Positions 50,901 through 62,486 of a stretch of DNA of 64,000 bases are shown here, in pieces; position 1 is the first letter of the stretch, and the number at the start of each line of letters is the position of its first letter. This stretch comes from Phallus indusiatus (lineage: Eukaryota > Basidiomycota > Agaricomycetes > Phallales > Phallaceae). Below the pieces are notes generated by a model, which made no database searches, was not told the origin of the DNA, and saw only the letters and a program-made list of their open reading frames with translations. The stretch spans positions 496,001 to 560,000 of the forward strand of contig JAQFWX010000003.1 in NCBI GenBank assembly GCA_027605045.1, read 5' to 3'. A program made the translations under genes and the position numbers.

Positions 50901-52691
50901 ATTGTCATTCTTGTCGTTATCATCTCTTTGGCGGTAGTTTTGAGTAAGAAGAAATCCTCCCCCACTTCTGCTTCTTGCTCCGATGGAAATGTAGGAACGT
51001 TCTGCAATTTGGGTGAGTTCACTCCCAACAATGTTTTCTCCCTGCGTCGTTTGTAACCTTAATATTTCAGCGACGGCGTGTACTTGTCCGAGCGGGCAAT
51101 CCGGTGTTTGCACAGCACCTTTGGCTCAAGCACTGAACGATGTCGTTCCTCAGGCCGCGCAAATATTCAATACCAATATAACGGCCAGTGCACTTGCTAT
51201 CATACTATGGGAGCAGAACGGTACACCAGCTAACTCGAGCTGTTCGTCACAAGCAGAGTTATTGGATTTGGGGAGCGGAGTCAACCCGTCGATATTCCCC
51301 AACAGAACTTTGTGGGCTCAGTCCGCTTTGATTTGGGTTTTATTCGAGACTGGAAGCTTTAGTTCAACGCAACAATTACAGTCGCAGATGTTGAAATTGC
51401 CCTTCAATCAACTTACTGCGGATGGAATTGTTTCAGATCCTGCAGGTCGGTTTGCAGTTTCCACTACGGGTTATGTATTGGATTTTGCCAATCAAACCGT
51501 AATTGCTCCATCCACCACGTTCGTCAGCGATGCTGTGCCTCCCTCCCAGCAACTTTCGGAAATCAATCCTTCAGTAGAGGCTGTGTTGGATAGAATGTAT
51601 GCGTTCGCAAAAGGTATTGTACTATCTTCGTTGACGCCTTTTCACATTTGACTGATGATATTTTCATAGCGTCTTCGACTCAAAGTCAATCAGCTTTGAG
51701 TCAGTATTGGCAAAATGTACTTTCACTCAATTCCGCCGACCTGCCCAATTTCCTGTCGGCAATCCGATCATCGAATATCATGTTACCCTTCGACGTAACT
51801 GCCTCCTTAGACAACAACTCGATCAGCGACTTTCTAAGTCATGCTAATCAATCTGAGTCGTTTCCTATCCCGATTGCTTGTTATCCCGGCCTTTCAAGCT
51901 CTCAAATAAGCATAATCAACTTCGTTGAAACACAAGCTTTTGGACTTCCTCCCATAAGTTCTTCTGCGACTGATTTTGACCCTAGCTGCTTCATCGATCG
52001 TCCAGTGTACGGAGTATTGGACATTTGGCGTTTACGTCTTCCGTTCCCAGATAGTCGCAAAGGCGTCGCTCAACAAGCCGCTATACTCGGTAATTCAGGG
52101 GTTTCTACTAGGGTCATATTACATGCTGGGGAAATGCTAAGTGCATTTCCTGGGCCAAATGAAACTGATGTACGGTCATTCGACGTCAATCCTCGTGAGT
52201 TTGGCACGTTATCGCATATCCAACACGTCGCTCTCCGATGGCTTCAGTCTTTCCCTTCACCGGAATTGGCTATCGCCGCTGCCACATACCTAAGTCAATC
52301 TCCAATCTCCCCGCCACCTGCGTCATCTCCTTTACTCAACGCGACGATACCGATGATTGAAGTAGCCCTTTTCGGTGAAGTATTACTTGACACCGACATT
52401 GCCTCTTTCGTTTCGAGCTTCCTTACCCCCTCGGGCGAGCTGTTTTTTGGTTCCTCACAAGGTGGAGTTTTCAGACGCTGGGCGTTACAATCTTCTTCGT
52501 CTTCCATTTCAATTGCTTGGACAAATAGCGCCATCGCACAGCAAGTCATTATTGAGACTCAATCCACTAATGCTAAATTCGAAAACGTCTGGACAGCCTC
52601 GACCAAACTGATCGCTAGCGGTCCAACCAACTCGAGTAGTGCCCAACTTATTCTAAATAACTCTGGTGCTCTGGGTCTTTTGTCAAGTTGA
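47985..52691 (+). CDS. Large orphan single-pass (type II) membrane protein
   Basis: Not recognised; possibly specific to basidiomycetes. Exons: 47985-48900, 48961-49293, 49348-51012, 51071-51613 and 51670-52691; about 1490 residues (1510 if the 54-nt segment 49294-49347 is not an intron). The first 960 residues are a disordered Ser/Thr/Pro-rich region. One transmembrane segment follows, VIIVGICAAIVILVVIISLA, flanked by basic NRRK and SKKK, which suggests the N terminus is cytosolic. Right after it comes a Cys-rich stretch (SCSDGNVGTFCN, CTCPSGQSGVC), then a roughly 480-residue globular region with many N-glycosylation sequons, e.g. NIT, NRT, NQT and NGT, consistent with an extracellular domain. 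No catalytic motif recognised. It could be a cell-surface sensor or wall-associated protein. Confidence 0.75.
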
Positions 52692-53024
52692 TTTCTAATT
52701 TACCCACTTCAAAAGTCTGACTATTCCTCTATCTTTATATCGTTCGTAAATAGTTACTCTTATTGTTTTTATTTTTCCCACCTTAGACGTTTTTGGGCCG
52801 TGCTTAATGTTAACCTTGGCTTTCGTCTCTTGTTTTTGATTCCTCTTCGTCCTTCTTTCGGACTTTGTCCTTTCTGCTTGAGTATAATTTTCATTCCGGC
52901 TTGTATTCTTAGGCTTATAATTCAGTGAATTCAAAGGTGAAACTGGTAAATAAATTTATGAGGTATATATCATATGTCCATGATTCATGCAGCACGTTAG
53001 ACCAAAAAAACCGCACGCAATCTT
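52692..53024. other. Convergent 3' flanks
   Basis: About 330 bases, T-rich on the left and A-rich on the right, between two genes ending towards each other. No coding signal. Confidence 0.5.
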
Positions 53025-54621
53025 CTACTCTGCTGTTTTTAAAGTCGTCTGTAATAAAGTTAGACGGGATAGCGACTGAGATTAACTTGTTAACTGTTAC
53101 TCACAAATTCAGCAGCTCCACCTCTCCAGTCCTTTACTCGTCTACTGGAAACGAGACTGTATGTACTAAACTGTGTGCCTACAAATCCAACAGCAAGGCT
53201 TTGGGTTACGGCATCCAATAAGGAAGGATACCATTTCCCGTATGTTTCAACAGTCATTTCTTTTGTGTGATTCGTATAATGCCAGCCCAAAGCGTCAACT
53301 TCTTTCCACCATTGTGGATCCGATTCGTCACTGGTTACCAGAACATTAAATTGCGGGACATGGATACCCTTGGCTGCTAGTGTGTCATTCACACTGGAAA
53401 CGTGCTTAGCATATACATTCATGTCGTTGAAACATGCTTCCGGGTCGTCAACACCGCATGCACTTGTTAAGAAATCTCCTCTGCGAGCATGAATTGCGAT
53501 GTACTGGAAAAATAGAAATATTCAATAAAAATCATAGGCAAACGATAGATAGCTACTGACTGGTGGTATTTCATTACCGTTGCTTACTGAACCCAGGGCA
53601 CGATGGATGTAGCTCAAACCTAGCCTTTGTAATTTAGGATTCCAAGTAGCATATTTGCCAACGAAATTCCAAGCAGGACTCCAGTCTAACCACCACTCGT
53701 CGTTATCTTGTGCGCCGACATAATACATCATGTCGAAGCACATGAGTTGGTCATCTGGCGGTATATAATGACCTGCGTCATTGGTAGTCGTGACAGATGT
53801 TTTTTCTGCCAGAGCTTGCTCGCGTCGTGAAGGAAAAGAGAGCTTCGCCAACGTCCAGAAAGGAAGTCCATACCCGGTCAAACGCACGGAAGATTGAGGA
53901 AGGCCCGTATACGAAACGTCCAAGCGCAATTTATGAGGGATGATACTTGGTCTCGGTAATCTGTCGTCCTCTGGACTGACAAGGCTCCAGGTCGACCAAC
54001 ATCCAACTTCCTCATTCTTGTCAAATAAACCCTGCGCGGTGAGATTTTTTACGTTGTGCCATTCGAGAATAGTTGTGCCCATGGCTTCAGACATCCTGGG
54101 GAGGTCAAAAATTTCGCTGAAATAGATAAACCCTCCCGCCCAGGAGACGTGGGATGGGTAAAAAGGAGGAAGAATTGGTGTTCTTCCGGTGAGAGTGGAC
54201 AAGTATATCATGTTGATATAACTCATAAAATCATTTGTCCACCCTCCCGAGACCCAAACAGTAATATAGTTGACGTCTGGCAGCAGATTATCTTATGGGG
54301 AAAATAGTAACGAAACCAATTAGTTCACATATACGAAAGAAAAAATGGGAAACCCACCTTTGAAATGCTCCGTTGGTTTTCCCTTTACGAGCGATGCAGC
54401 TTTGGTTTTCCATGTCTCTTCATGCGTGAGTCCAGAGTTCGTAATGATTGAGGCCGAGTGATCAATTGATGGCTTCTCTTCTGCATGAGATGATATCGAC
54501 GACGAGACTGTCTCAATGTATTTTGGAGTCCGTAACCAGGTTAAGGTGAGGAAGGCTGTGAAAAGGCCCAGGACGATTATCACCCAGAAAGGACTCCCAT
54601 TTTTCGCCGAATTGGGGACAT
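53025..54621 (-). CDS. Type II membrane O-fucosyltransferase-like protein, one frame break
   Basis: Likely Golgi glycosyltransferase distantly related to protein O-fucosyltransferases. Exons on the minus strand: 54358-54621, 53561-54291, 53105-53503 and 53025-53048 (24 nt); about 472 residues after restoring one A. The N terminus MSPIRRK plus a hydrophobic segment FWVIIVLGLFTAFLTLTW is a signal anchor. Conserved-looking blocks are WVSGGWTNDFMSYINMIYLS, RTPILPPFYPSH, the donor-binding motif IAIHARRGDF (HxRRGDF) and GTQFSTYSLVSSRRV near the C terminus. The frame breaks in the run of five A (54600-54604 on plus as T): with six A the anchor is in frame with MSPIRRK, and the exon length (264, needing 265) agrees. 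The next gene upstream on the same strand is a GDP-fucose-transporter-like protein, which supports a sugar-transfer role. Confidence 0.75.
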
Positions 54622-54906
54622 TTTCGCAATTGAGGAGGAGGGGGGTGTTAGTGTCAAAGAATGAGAGATTAAGAGAAGGTCAGAGGCAGATTAGTTATGT
54701 TATTACTTGACGTGCTAAGTAATGAATCTGACAGTTATTTGCACTAGAAAATGTACATTGTCAAGTTCAATTCGATCTCGCGATCTCAGGTTCAATTCTT
54801 GAGCGTCACACTCATTTTTACATAATCTATTTTCGAATCTATTGAAGGCTACTACATTCCAAGTCCTTCTTCCGTATCTTTCATTTCGTGTATTATCTCA
54901 ATTCCA

Positions 54907-56345
54907 TTACCCAGGGCGCACTCTCGTGCTTCGGTTAAAATAGCACTTAGACTTAACCGAAGTAAGACAGGAAGATTCGGAGTAAAGAAGGGATCCGGCA
55001 ACATACCTGGTGCCTATCAGAATTGCCAATATAGATGATGCACGGGACCTGCAACATTGTCAATAGGTATAAAGATGAGCATGTGTGATATAAACTGGAA
55101 AATGATAAATGAATATCGTTACACGGTAAGAATGTCTCCGAAGAACCATACGCCAAACAGCGCCTGTAAGACTCCTTTTGCAATCTATATGAAATTTCAA
55201 TTAATTCATTTAGTGAAGGGCTCATCAGACGCTGAAACCCTCACGTTAGAGACTATGCGAGAGATGGGGCTTATTGCTGTCATGCCCAAGGTTCCTGTTA
55301 TACAAAGCAAGGATCTGAAAAATCCTGTCACGACGCTTCCTAACAGAAAATACCACCATCTCCAAACGCCCATCCCTCCAACATTGCCATGAATGTCTAT
55401 TCCGTATTGTATTAGCCCGGAGACGAACGAGATGTCACCTGCTAAAACAATGACTGGCAAGAGGACGAAAGCACCTCCTACGTATGACCACCAGACTAAT
55501 TTGACAGGGCTATCCTCAAGACATGGAAGAGGTTTTTTGATGAGGATAGCATGAAAGCTTGTGCAAAGGGAAGACAGGATACCGTAAAGTAAAGATATGG
55601 CTTTCGACGAAGGTGCCAGAGGTCGAACCGATGAAAAAGTGGGCCATGGAACGGTGCCGAGTGAAAGGGAAAATAGGGAAAACGGCAGAATTCCTACGAG
55701 GAATCCAAGGATTACGAATGAAGCACAAATTAGGACCCGAAAAGATGGCAATGATTTCGTGGCATAAAGTGTCGTCATGACCGTAAAAGGTAAGATGAGA
55801 CCTTGTGCAATCTAAACGCGAGATTATAGCCTTTAGTGATAATATGCAAGAACTCTTGAACTAACTGAGTAAAAGGACATGTCGACGTTTCGGAGGCATA
55901 GCATGCCGAAGACCAGACTCGCCAGGTTCACCAACTGTGGAGAGGAAACGATGTGCAAATCAGTTTATGTTCAAGAACGGGAGAAATGGAGTAAACATAC
56001 AATGATTGAAGTGAGTCGTTTTATTATTGGCCATGTGATCTCTGCTCGCGTGGGCAGACTAATCTTTGTACTAAATAGAGCAGATGCATGAAGAAAAGCA
56101 ATGCCGAAAACTAGTTGAAGAAATATGAATGTCAAAGGAATGTGGAAAGCAATATTCAGAACTGCTTTGTTGCTATATTCAGTTTGTCAGAACTTTTGAA
56201 CATGCACTTCGTTGAACTGAATTCAAAAACCCTACACGAAGACCAGCTAATACAAAATCGCGTCAAAACGAAAACATAAACAAATCAACGGACATACCAG
56301 CACCTCTGGTAGGATACAGAGTCCTACAGACACCACAGTGTTCAT
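54907..56345 (-). CDS. Nucleotide-sugar transporter, GDP-fucose transporter (SLC35C1)-like
   Basis: Multi-pass Golgi/ER membrane transporter of the TPT/SLC35 family. Exons on the minus strand: 56298-56345, 56236-56246 (11 nt), 56001-56172, 55866-55934, 55245-55811, 55123-55184 and 54907-55048; about 356 residues. Family blocks only join when the 11-nt exon is included: LVFV then NKAVLNIAFHIPLTFIFLQL, later ASLVFGMLCLRNVDMSFYS, AQGLILPFTV, SFRVLICASFVILGFLVG, SFHAILIKKPLP, LVWWSYVGGAFVLLPV and LQALFGVWFFGDIL with SRASSI. The NKAVLN and FYSIAQGL positions match GDP-fucose transporters best. The intron after 55866 uses GTTAGT. The C-terminal exon is uncertain: a further intron at GTATGT near 55010 would replace the last 30 residues. 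Confidence 0.78.
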
Positions 56346-56523
56346 CTTTTTGGTCAACAGGGTATCAAAATCAGAAGGTATCCTTCACAACATCAGAGCT
56401 CGACGGTTCATATATGGGGCTGAGCCGAAGCCGTTGATTGGGCATTGCCGAATAGAGAGTCTTGGCACGGCCTTCGGCTCGTGCATTACATAATTCATAA
56501 CGGACAATGACGTAACAAAACTT

Positions 56524-58389
56524 TTATCCGTTGACATCCCTTATCTCCTGCACGACTTCGTCCCACCACATGCCCACTTCATCATCATATGCTTCTTGGT
56601 CATAGCCAAGGCTCAACCACAATTTCCCCACAAATGTGTATCCGAATACCAAAAGACCACCCTGTCGTTGTCGAGAACCCGTCGTAAGGGTGTGCAAAGC
56701 GAGTGAAGGATAATGACCATGTTTGTATATCCCATCTAAATTTCCGAGAAGGGAAAGTCCTAAAAGAGCTTTTGAAGATGTTATTTTTGGATTGGCTTTA
56801 TATTTTCCTGCATCGTATGTGGTGGGCTATTTGGGGCGGACCCGGAGCACGGTGTTAATGGAGCCAGTTTCCCGCTGTCAGCCTTCGAAGATAGCATCGC
56901 CATCCCCTGCAACTTCTCCCGGTCATCCATATCCGCAAATCTCTTCGCGTTCACGCTTCTTTGATGCGCCATGCAGCGAGTTCTCGACAACAAATGCTGA
57001 TTCTTTATTGCCATAATGCATTGCCGTCCTGTTTCTCGGGCCCGGTTAAAAACGGAAGAAGAAGGGAAGGAAGGAAGAACGACGTTAAAATAGCCGACTG
57101 CCAAAAACCAGTACGAGTCACATAATTTCGATGAATATGCGTCGGAAAGTAACGGAAAATGTGGACGAAGGTTCAAAGCGGAATACATCATCCTAGAAAA
57201 GGATATGGTTTAATCAGCTCATTCGATTTAAAGCAGTTACATCTGTATGCGCACATGGGAATTCGTGGATCTGGTTTCCCGATTTTGATCCAAGCGTTGT
57301 TACATACGGCGAATATTAAATGGGATATGCTTATACCTTCCTTCTTGCACCGTGTGAGAATGGCCCTTGTTTCTTCCTCGTTGAAACAGGTAGTCGGGAC
57401 GATGGTGTGCCGCTTTGAACTGCTTTCTCGACGGGGAAATGCATGGCTACCGAGAAGGCGATTCTGAAAAGCATCAAACTCCAAATCTTGTGCAACTCTT
57501 TGAAAAGTAGACCGTGGTTCTGGAAGTCGATTTTCAAGTGCTGGAGGCAATGCATGAACCGAATTTGGCAGTTGAGCACATTCTCCCCAATGTGCTGTCC
57601 ATTCCTGTGTCAGCAACTCTAACAGCTCAACGTCGTCAAGCGGCTTTTCGGATTTGTTATGTTGGCCCGCCAAAAGGGATAGCAAGTCATTCGCAAATGT
57701 ATGTAACGCCATGCCATCACCTATGAAATGAGCGGCACAGATAAGGAGGTCGAATTCGCAAGAAAAATCAATTTCGACGACGTTGGTGTCCTTGTCGCCA
57801 AGAGGCGTATGTGGAGGAGTGGGCAATCCCGTCGTATTAGCAACGCGGCAGGATAGGATCAAGTATGAAAGGCGGTCGTTCGAAAGAGTTCGAGGACCAT
57901 TGAGGTATAAATCAATCAAGGCATCTTTTGCTTTATCCGACGTTTCCATTGCATGCGACGCATCTTCTAGTGCATGAGAAGGTGAATGTGGAGGGAAATA
58001 CCTAAATTTCAATACGTTTTATACCAAATTATCATCTTTAAACTTTGTGTCGGGGAGATACGCACTGGAACGCGATGGACTCATAATCACCACATGGAAT
58101 AATGACTCTAGATGCAAGGAGTGGATGTCGAATTCGAAGAATGGACCATGCCAGGGCCAGCCGTCGAGAGTTTACGACAGAGCTGGGTGCATGAAATCCT
58201 AGATGAAGATACCTGGTGACCAGTTGTTCTTAGTCTCAAATGGTAAGTCCAGATATTTGTATAAGTAAATCATTACATATCGTTGACTCCATCTGCTCGT
58301 GACGGAAGGAAATAGGAAAGTTCACTATTTCCTAACAAGCGTTGAAAACTCGGGGAGGCCCTCGAAGAGGTATCTTGGGAGTGTTGCAT
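56524..58389 (-). CDS. Fungal condensation-domain/alcohol-acetyltransferase-like enzyme, one frame break
   Basis: CoA-dependent acyltransferase fold (condensation/BAHD-like) of unknown acceptor. Exons on the minus strand: 58277-58389, 58066-58212, 57255-58001 and 56524-57192; about 558 residues after restoring one A. The start MQHSQDTSSRASPS is followed by LLGNSELSYFLPSRADGVND, then the join to YLHLGFHAPSSV and RIRHPLLASRV. The active-site motif is AAHFIGDGMALH (HxxxDG, catalytic His). Later come CDSYWFLAVGYFNVVLP, LGLSLLGNLDGIYKHGHYP and LHTLTTGSRQRQGG. The frame breaks in the run of five A (plus-strand T at 56784-56788); six A join PIQK to ITSSKALLGL. Members occur both in secondary metabolism and as stand-alone acetyltransferases; no cluster partners are evident here. 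Confidence 0.8.
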
Positions 58390-58904
58390 TGCTTGAGATA
58401 GGAATCTTTGAACATCCGATTTATACAATTTATTGCCATTAGAACAATATGAAATTATCTCTTTTCATAACTCATTCCACCTGAACTTGACTTGAACACT
58501 ACATGTCCATGTGTGTGCCTATAAATAAATTGCCCGGACACGCCGAGGGAACTGCTTACGTACGTGGATCGGAATGCCGGTCGAAACTGAGTTCGGAAGC
58601 AAAGTGGGGAAGCCGAGAGAATTGTGGGTGCACGTTTTCGAATCTTTGGAAAAATACAAGGTGCGTTCTCGTCGGATGTTCACACAATTCACACACGATG
58701 ATGATGATGGATGGGCGTCCAACACATTCATGGCACATATACATATATGAAATACAATGTGTCGAAGAAAAAGAAAAAACAAGCACTCGCTGTTCATTCC
58801 CCCCCTCCATTTCCTCACGAACGTTGCATATCTCAGTAAGTCTTTTCGAGCTTAAAGTGGTCCTCAGTGCTCATTTTTTTTGGTTGTGCAGTTATAGATC
58901 ATAA
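58390..58904. promoter_or_regulatory. Divergent promoter region
   Basis: About 500 bases between the start of the acyltransferase (minus) and the small membrane protein at 58905 (plus). Contains GAT repeats near 58690-58710. A possible leader intron acceptor precedes 58905. No gene. Confidence 0.45.
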
Positions 58905-59607
58905 ATGTCTACTCATTCATCTACTACTACCTTAAAATTGGCTGGTCCTTCGTTGTCTTTGTGGAGGAAATTCACAACATCTATATCACTCAAAAGAAAC
59001 AGTCCATCTGAAAACATCCCGGTATCTCCTGCCACATTCCAAGACGCTCCTAATATCTCTATTCCAAATCCGCCTCCTTCCGTGTATCACTCCGCGGCAC
59101 GTGCTTCCACCAGCGATGTTCTGTATACAATCCCTAGCAATGCTTTTGACTCTTTTTTCGGGTCTATTCGAGACCGTAGTTCTTTCTCATCTACTCGGGC
59201 ACCATCTCCTACTTCTACATTACCTCCTCCCTATTCTCCGTATGGAACAAGCGCTGCACCAGACGTGTATGCGAACCAGGAACCGCCCACTCTTGCTCGT
59301 TTCTTTTTTTTATATGGCTTTAGTGAGTAGTTACCTCAATTCCATCTCTCCAGCCTAATGAACCCTTCTAGTATTCTTTCCTTTCTGGATACTCGGTATT
59401 TTAATTCTTGTTTCGCCTTTACGGCCTACCCCAGACTGGGAAGACGGCAAAACAGAACTAGAACGAGAACAACTCTTGAAACTCCTTCGCAGCACTGAGA
59501 AGAAATGGGGATATCGATGTCTTTCCGCCTTTCTTGTGCTTGCTGTTGCCGTTATCATTCTCGCTATCAACATTCGCTATCATACATCTCACACCAAGTC
59601 ACAATGA
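58905..59607 (+). CDS. Small membrane protein, paralogue A
   Basis: Unrecognised fungal family. Two exons, 58905-59322 and 59372-59607; 217 residues. The N-terminal 135 residues are Ser/Thr/Pro-rich, ending in PPPYSPYGTS. Then follows the conserved block EPPTLARFFFLYGF-I-FFPFWILGILIL (first membrane helix), SPLRPTPDWEDGKTELERE, LLRSTEKKWGYRCLSAF and a second helix VLAVAVIILAINI. The intron falls inside the YGF(I/F)FFPFW motif. The gene at 62487 encodes a clear paralogue with the same intron position and phase. Probable two-pass protein with both termini on the same side; function unknown. Confidence 0.75.
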
Positions 59608-59997
59608 CAGTTTTCCCGCGTTCCCGCACTTCGAATCCAATTTATTTATGACCTCGACTATCTCTAAAAGGCACTTCCTTCTCCTTAATGTCAAATTAGC
59701 TCGTCACATTCACATTCAACAATTATTCCATCCATCATCCATTTGTCACAATTTCACATTTCTTACTGTTTGTAGCCATTACATATGATTGCTTCGTTGT
59801 ATCTTCGTAGCTTGTATTTTGATCTCCCACCATCCATCATACTTAAACTAGACTTGTTATAAACTTGCTGTCGTGAATCTTCCTTTGGAATGTACACTGC
59901 GTGGGCTATGCGGGTCCATAAGTCGCGTGACTGGTAACAATATAATTTTAAAGTTTCGACAGGCTGTGGACGTTGTCTCATCAGACGATGATAGCCC
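59608..59997. other. Spacer before the F-box gene
   Basis: About 390 bases: 3' flank of paralogue A and promoter of the FBXO21-like gene. No other feature. Confidence 0.45.
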
Positions 59998-62022
59998 ATG
60001 GGTGAAATTCCTCAACTTCCTACTGAACTCTTGCAACGCATTTTATGGTCTTTGCCTGTTTACCCTCGTAGTAAAGAAAGCGTCAGAGTACTATGTAACT
60101 TTGGGACAGCAAATTCGAGGTTTTTGGTCGCCTCTCGGTTATCCAGTGTGTTTGGTTTCTTTTTATATCCAATCAAGGATTTGCGTAATCTGAAACTCTG
60201 AATTTCCTTTTATTGTTATCCCCCTCTAGAAATTTGGAAGGAACACTATGAAGCACGCTGGATTTACTCTGATCCTATTCGGGATGCGGAGAGGAGAAAA
60301 AAATACGAGCCTGACGATTTTGCAGCAATGTACAGAATCCGAAGCGAGCTTGATAACAAAGCTTTGACGTTGCTGGACGCCATAATGGATAACCTAGATG
60401 ACAGAGAATCGATGGCACTAGTTATTGTCGAATTGGGACTAGACGTTTGGGATGCACTGAGGACGGTAATAGAAAGTGTCCCGTTCTATTCGAGCGGTCT
60501 GATGACAATGGCCATCAATCCCCCTGCTCAAAACCTTACACGACAATACTGGGCCAAGGAATTGTCCAGTTTGATTGCACGGAGTAGATCAATTGCCATA
60601 TGGGCTGACTTATGTGGCGACATCGAAGTATCTTTTGAAAAGACTCTGGCAGCTCTGAGCGCGTTTTTTGGATATGACGTTGAACAGGCACGTTTATACC
60701 CATGTCTCTCGTTCTATGTTTCTGATGAAGATCCTTCCAGATCACCAGAGAGCTAGATCGGTTGGCTGACATCTGTCGACAACAGTTGCAGACTCGAAAC
60801 ATCTCTCAAAATTCTCCCATACCGGTCGTTGCCGAGGAAATTTGTAGATGGATGAGAGAGTATGGTTTTACGAAACCGTCTCGCCACCTTCACAACGCCT
60901 TGATGCATAACTTTCTTCATCATGTTCTATTTGAAGGTCATACCGCACTGCCGATATCCCTCGTTTACGTTTTCACATGCATAGCACGGCGACTTGGATA
61001 TAATGCTCACCCAGTAGCATTTCCTCACAAGGTACTAGCAACTATCCTTCCGCTTGAAGAGGCCGAAGAACGTGTCTACGTTGATGTATACGACTCATCA
61101 ACTCGGGCGATCTTGTCTTATGCCGAGCTACCCTCTATCCTAGAGAACATGGGTTTAAATATCGAAGATACCGCTTCACTCGCACAACTTACTAAGCCTG
61201 CCAAATCCTCCCTGATGCTCCTACGCGCGGTCAAGAACATATTAACCTCGTTAGACCGCTTTATTCATGTACGAGAACACACGACAGCACATTGCGCTGC
61301 TTATTGTGCGGGGGTCTTGCTCACACGTGACGGACAGCTGATCCAACAACTTTACGATGGCTCGGAAGGACCTTTGGATAGACTCGTTACTCTGAAGCAT
61401 CATCTACGACCTCATCTGTTGCAAGGAGCTCAAGATCAGTTAGATTTTTGTCTTCGTACAGACAGTCAATCTTCCAAGAAATTGCCAAAGAGTGGAGGCA
61501 GAAAGAACGTCCGATATTATGTTGGCATGCTTTTCCGGCATAAGAAATATGAATACGTTGGTCTAATCAAAGGATGGGATGTGCGTCAGTTGGATCTGTT
61601 TTCGACTGCCCGTACTGACTTGTTTTCCCTAGTATTTCTGTGATACCAGTGAAGACTGGATTCTCCAAATGCGTGTAGACCACCTACCAGGTGGAAGGAA
61701 TCAGCCATTCTACAACACTTACGCCCTTGATGGTCGAATAAGATGTATGGGTCTTCGTTTCTTTTACTCTCGCTCTTGTGTCTTGATTTTCCATCCAGAT
61801 GTTGCTGAAGAGCACATTATTCCTCTCAACACTGTCGATTTTGTGGATATCAATGTTATCATCAAGATGAATGCTAATCTCGGGCGGTGGTTTGATGGAG
61901 TGGAACTCCCTTCCAGTGGAAGGGCGAGGTTCATCCAGAGCAAAGAGTCTAAACTTATGTTTCCGGACGACGAGGCGTTTGCTCTGAAATTTACAGACAT
62001 TACGCCTAAAAAAACGAAGTGA
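59998..62022 (+). CDS. FBXO21-like protein: F-box, transglutaminase-like and YccV domains
   Basis: Probable substrate receptor of an SCF ubiquitin ligase, similar in layout to human FBXO21. Exons: 59998-60145, 60230-60687 (or 60678), 60741-61580, 61633-61744 and 61799-62022; about 590 residues. The F-box is near the start (IPQLPTELLQRILWSLP). The middle carries a SirB1/transglutaminase-like region with HNFLHHVLFEGHTALPISLVYV and HPVAFPHKVLA. The C-terminal YccV (hemimethylated-DNA-binding-like) domain begins NVRYYVGMLFRHKKYEYVGLIKGWD and includes PFYNTYALDGRIRYVAEEH. The intron before ITRELDRLADIC starts either with GC (CAG|GCACGT at 60688, keeping VEQITRELDRL) or with GTTGAA at 60679; both keep phase. 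It sits between two paralogous membrane protein genes. Confidence 0.85.
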
Positions 62023-62486
62023 TGAAGTGATGCGATTTTCCTTTATGTACGATAGTATCTCCTGCTGTGCTGTTATATATGTGATAATTTGTATTGAGCC
62101 AAACTAATCCCGACTCTCTTTCTGCCTATATCGAAAGTTTGCAAGATCGTTTGAACTTTACTTTGAGCGAAAACTATTCACGATCCAATTGTTCGCTGGA
62201 ATAGGAAACGCCTTGGGTGGTGTGTGTTTGTGTTTGTGTTTGCGCCAGCGCGTAGCGAGTTTGTAGGTCCATGATTGATGGAGTCAGAGTTAACTCAAAC
62301 ACCGTCGTAATGGGATGTCGACACAACGTCCCCCGACGGTATAAAACCGCAGAGATGTACGGCCATTTTCTACACCATCGTCCTCATCCTCATCCTCATC
62401 ATTCGATCCTTCAGCCTTCCAAACATTGTATGTTCTTTTGGTTTTGCTGCCTGGTCGAATTCTCATTGACTCTGTTTTCCAGAAAC
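62023..62486. other. Spacer with a TG-rich repeat
   Basis: Contains a short TTTGTG-type repeat at about 62219-62242 and CATCCTCATCCTC-type repeats near 62380-62400. A leader intron probably ends at TTTTCCAG (62482), just before the ATG at 62487. No gene. Confidence 0.5.

Noticed and set aside
58199..58277. Apparent frameshift in the condensation enzyme between FETKNNWSPGIFI and GFHAPSSV
   Set aside because: Explained by an ordinary intron (GTAATG at 58276 to CCAG at 58213) that joins VNDM to YLHLGFHAPS exactly as in the family.
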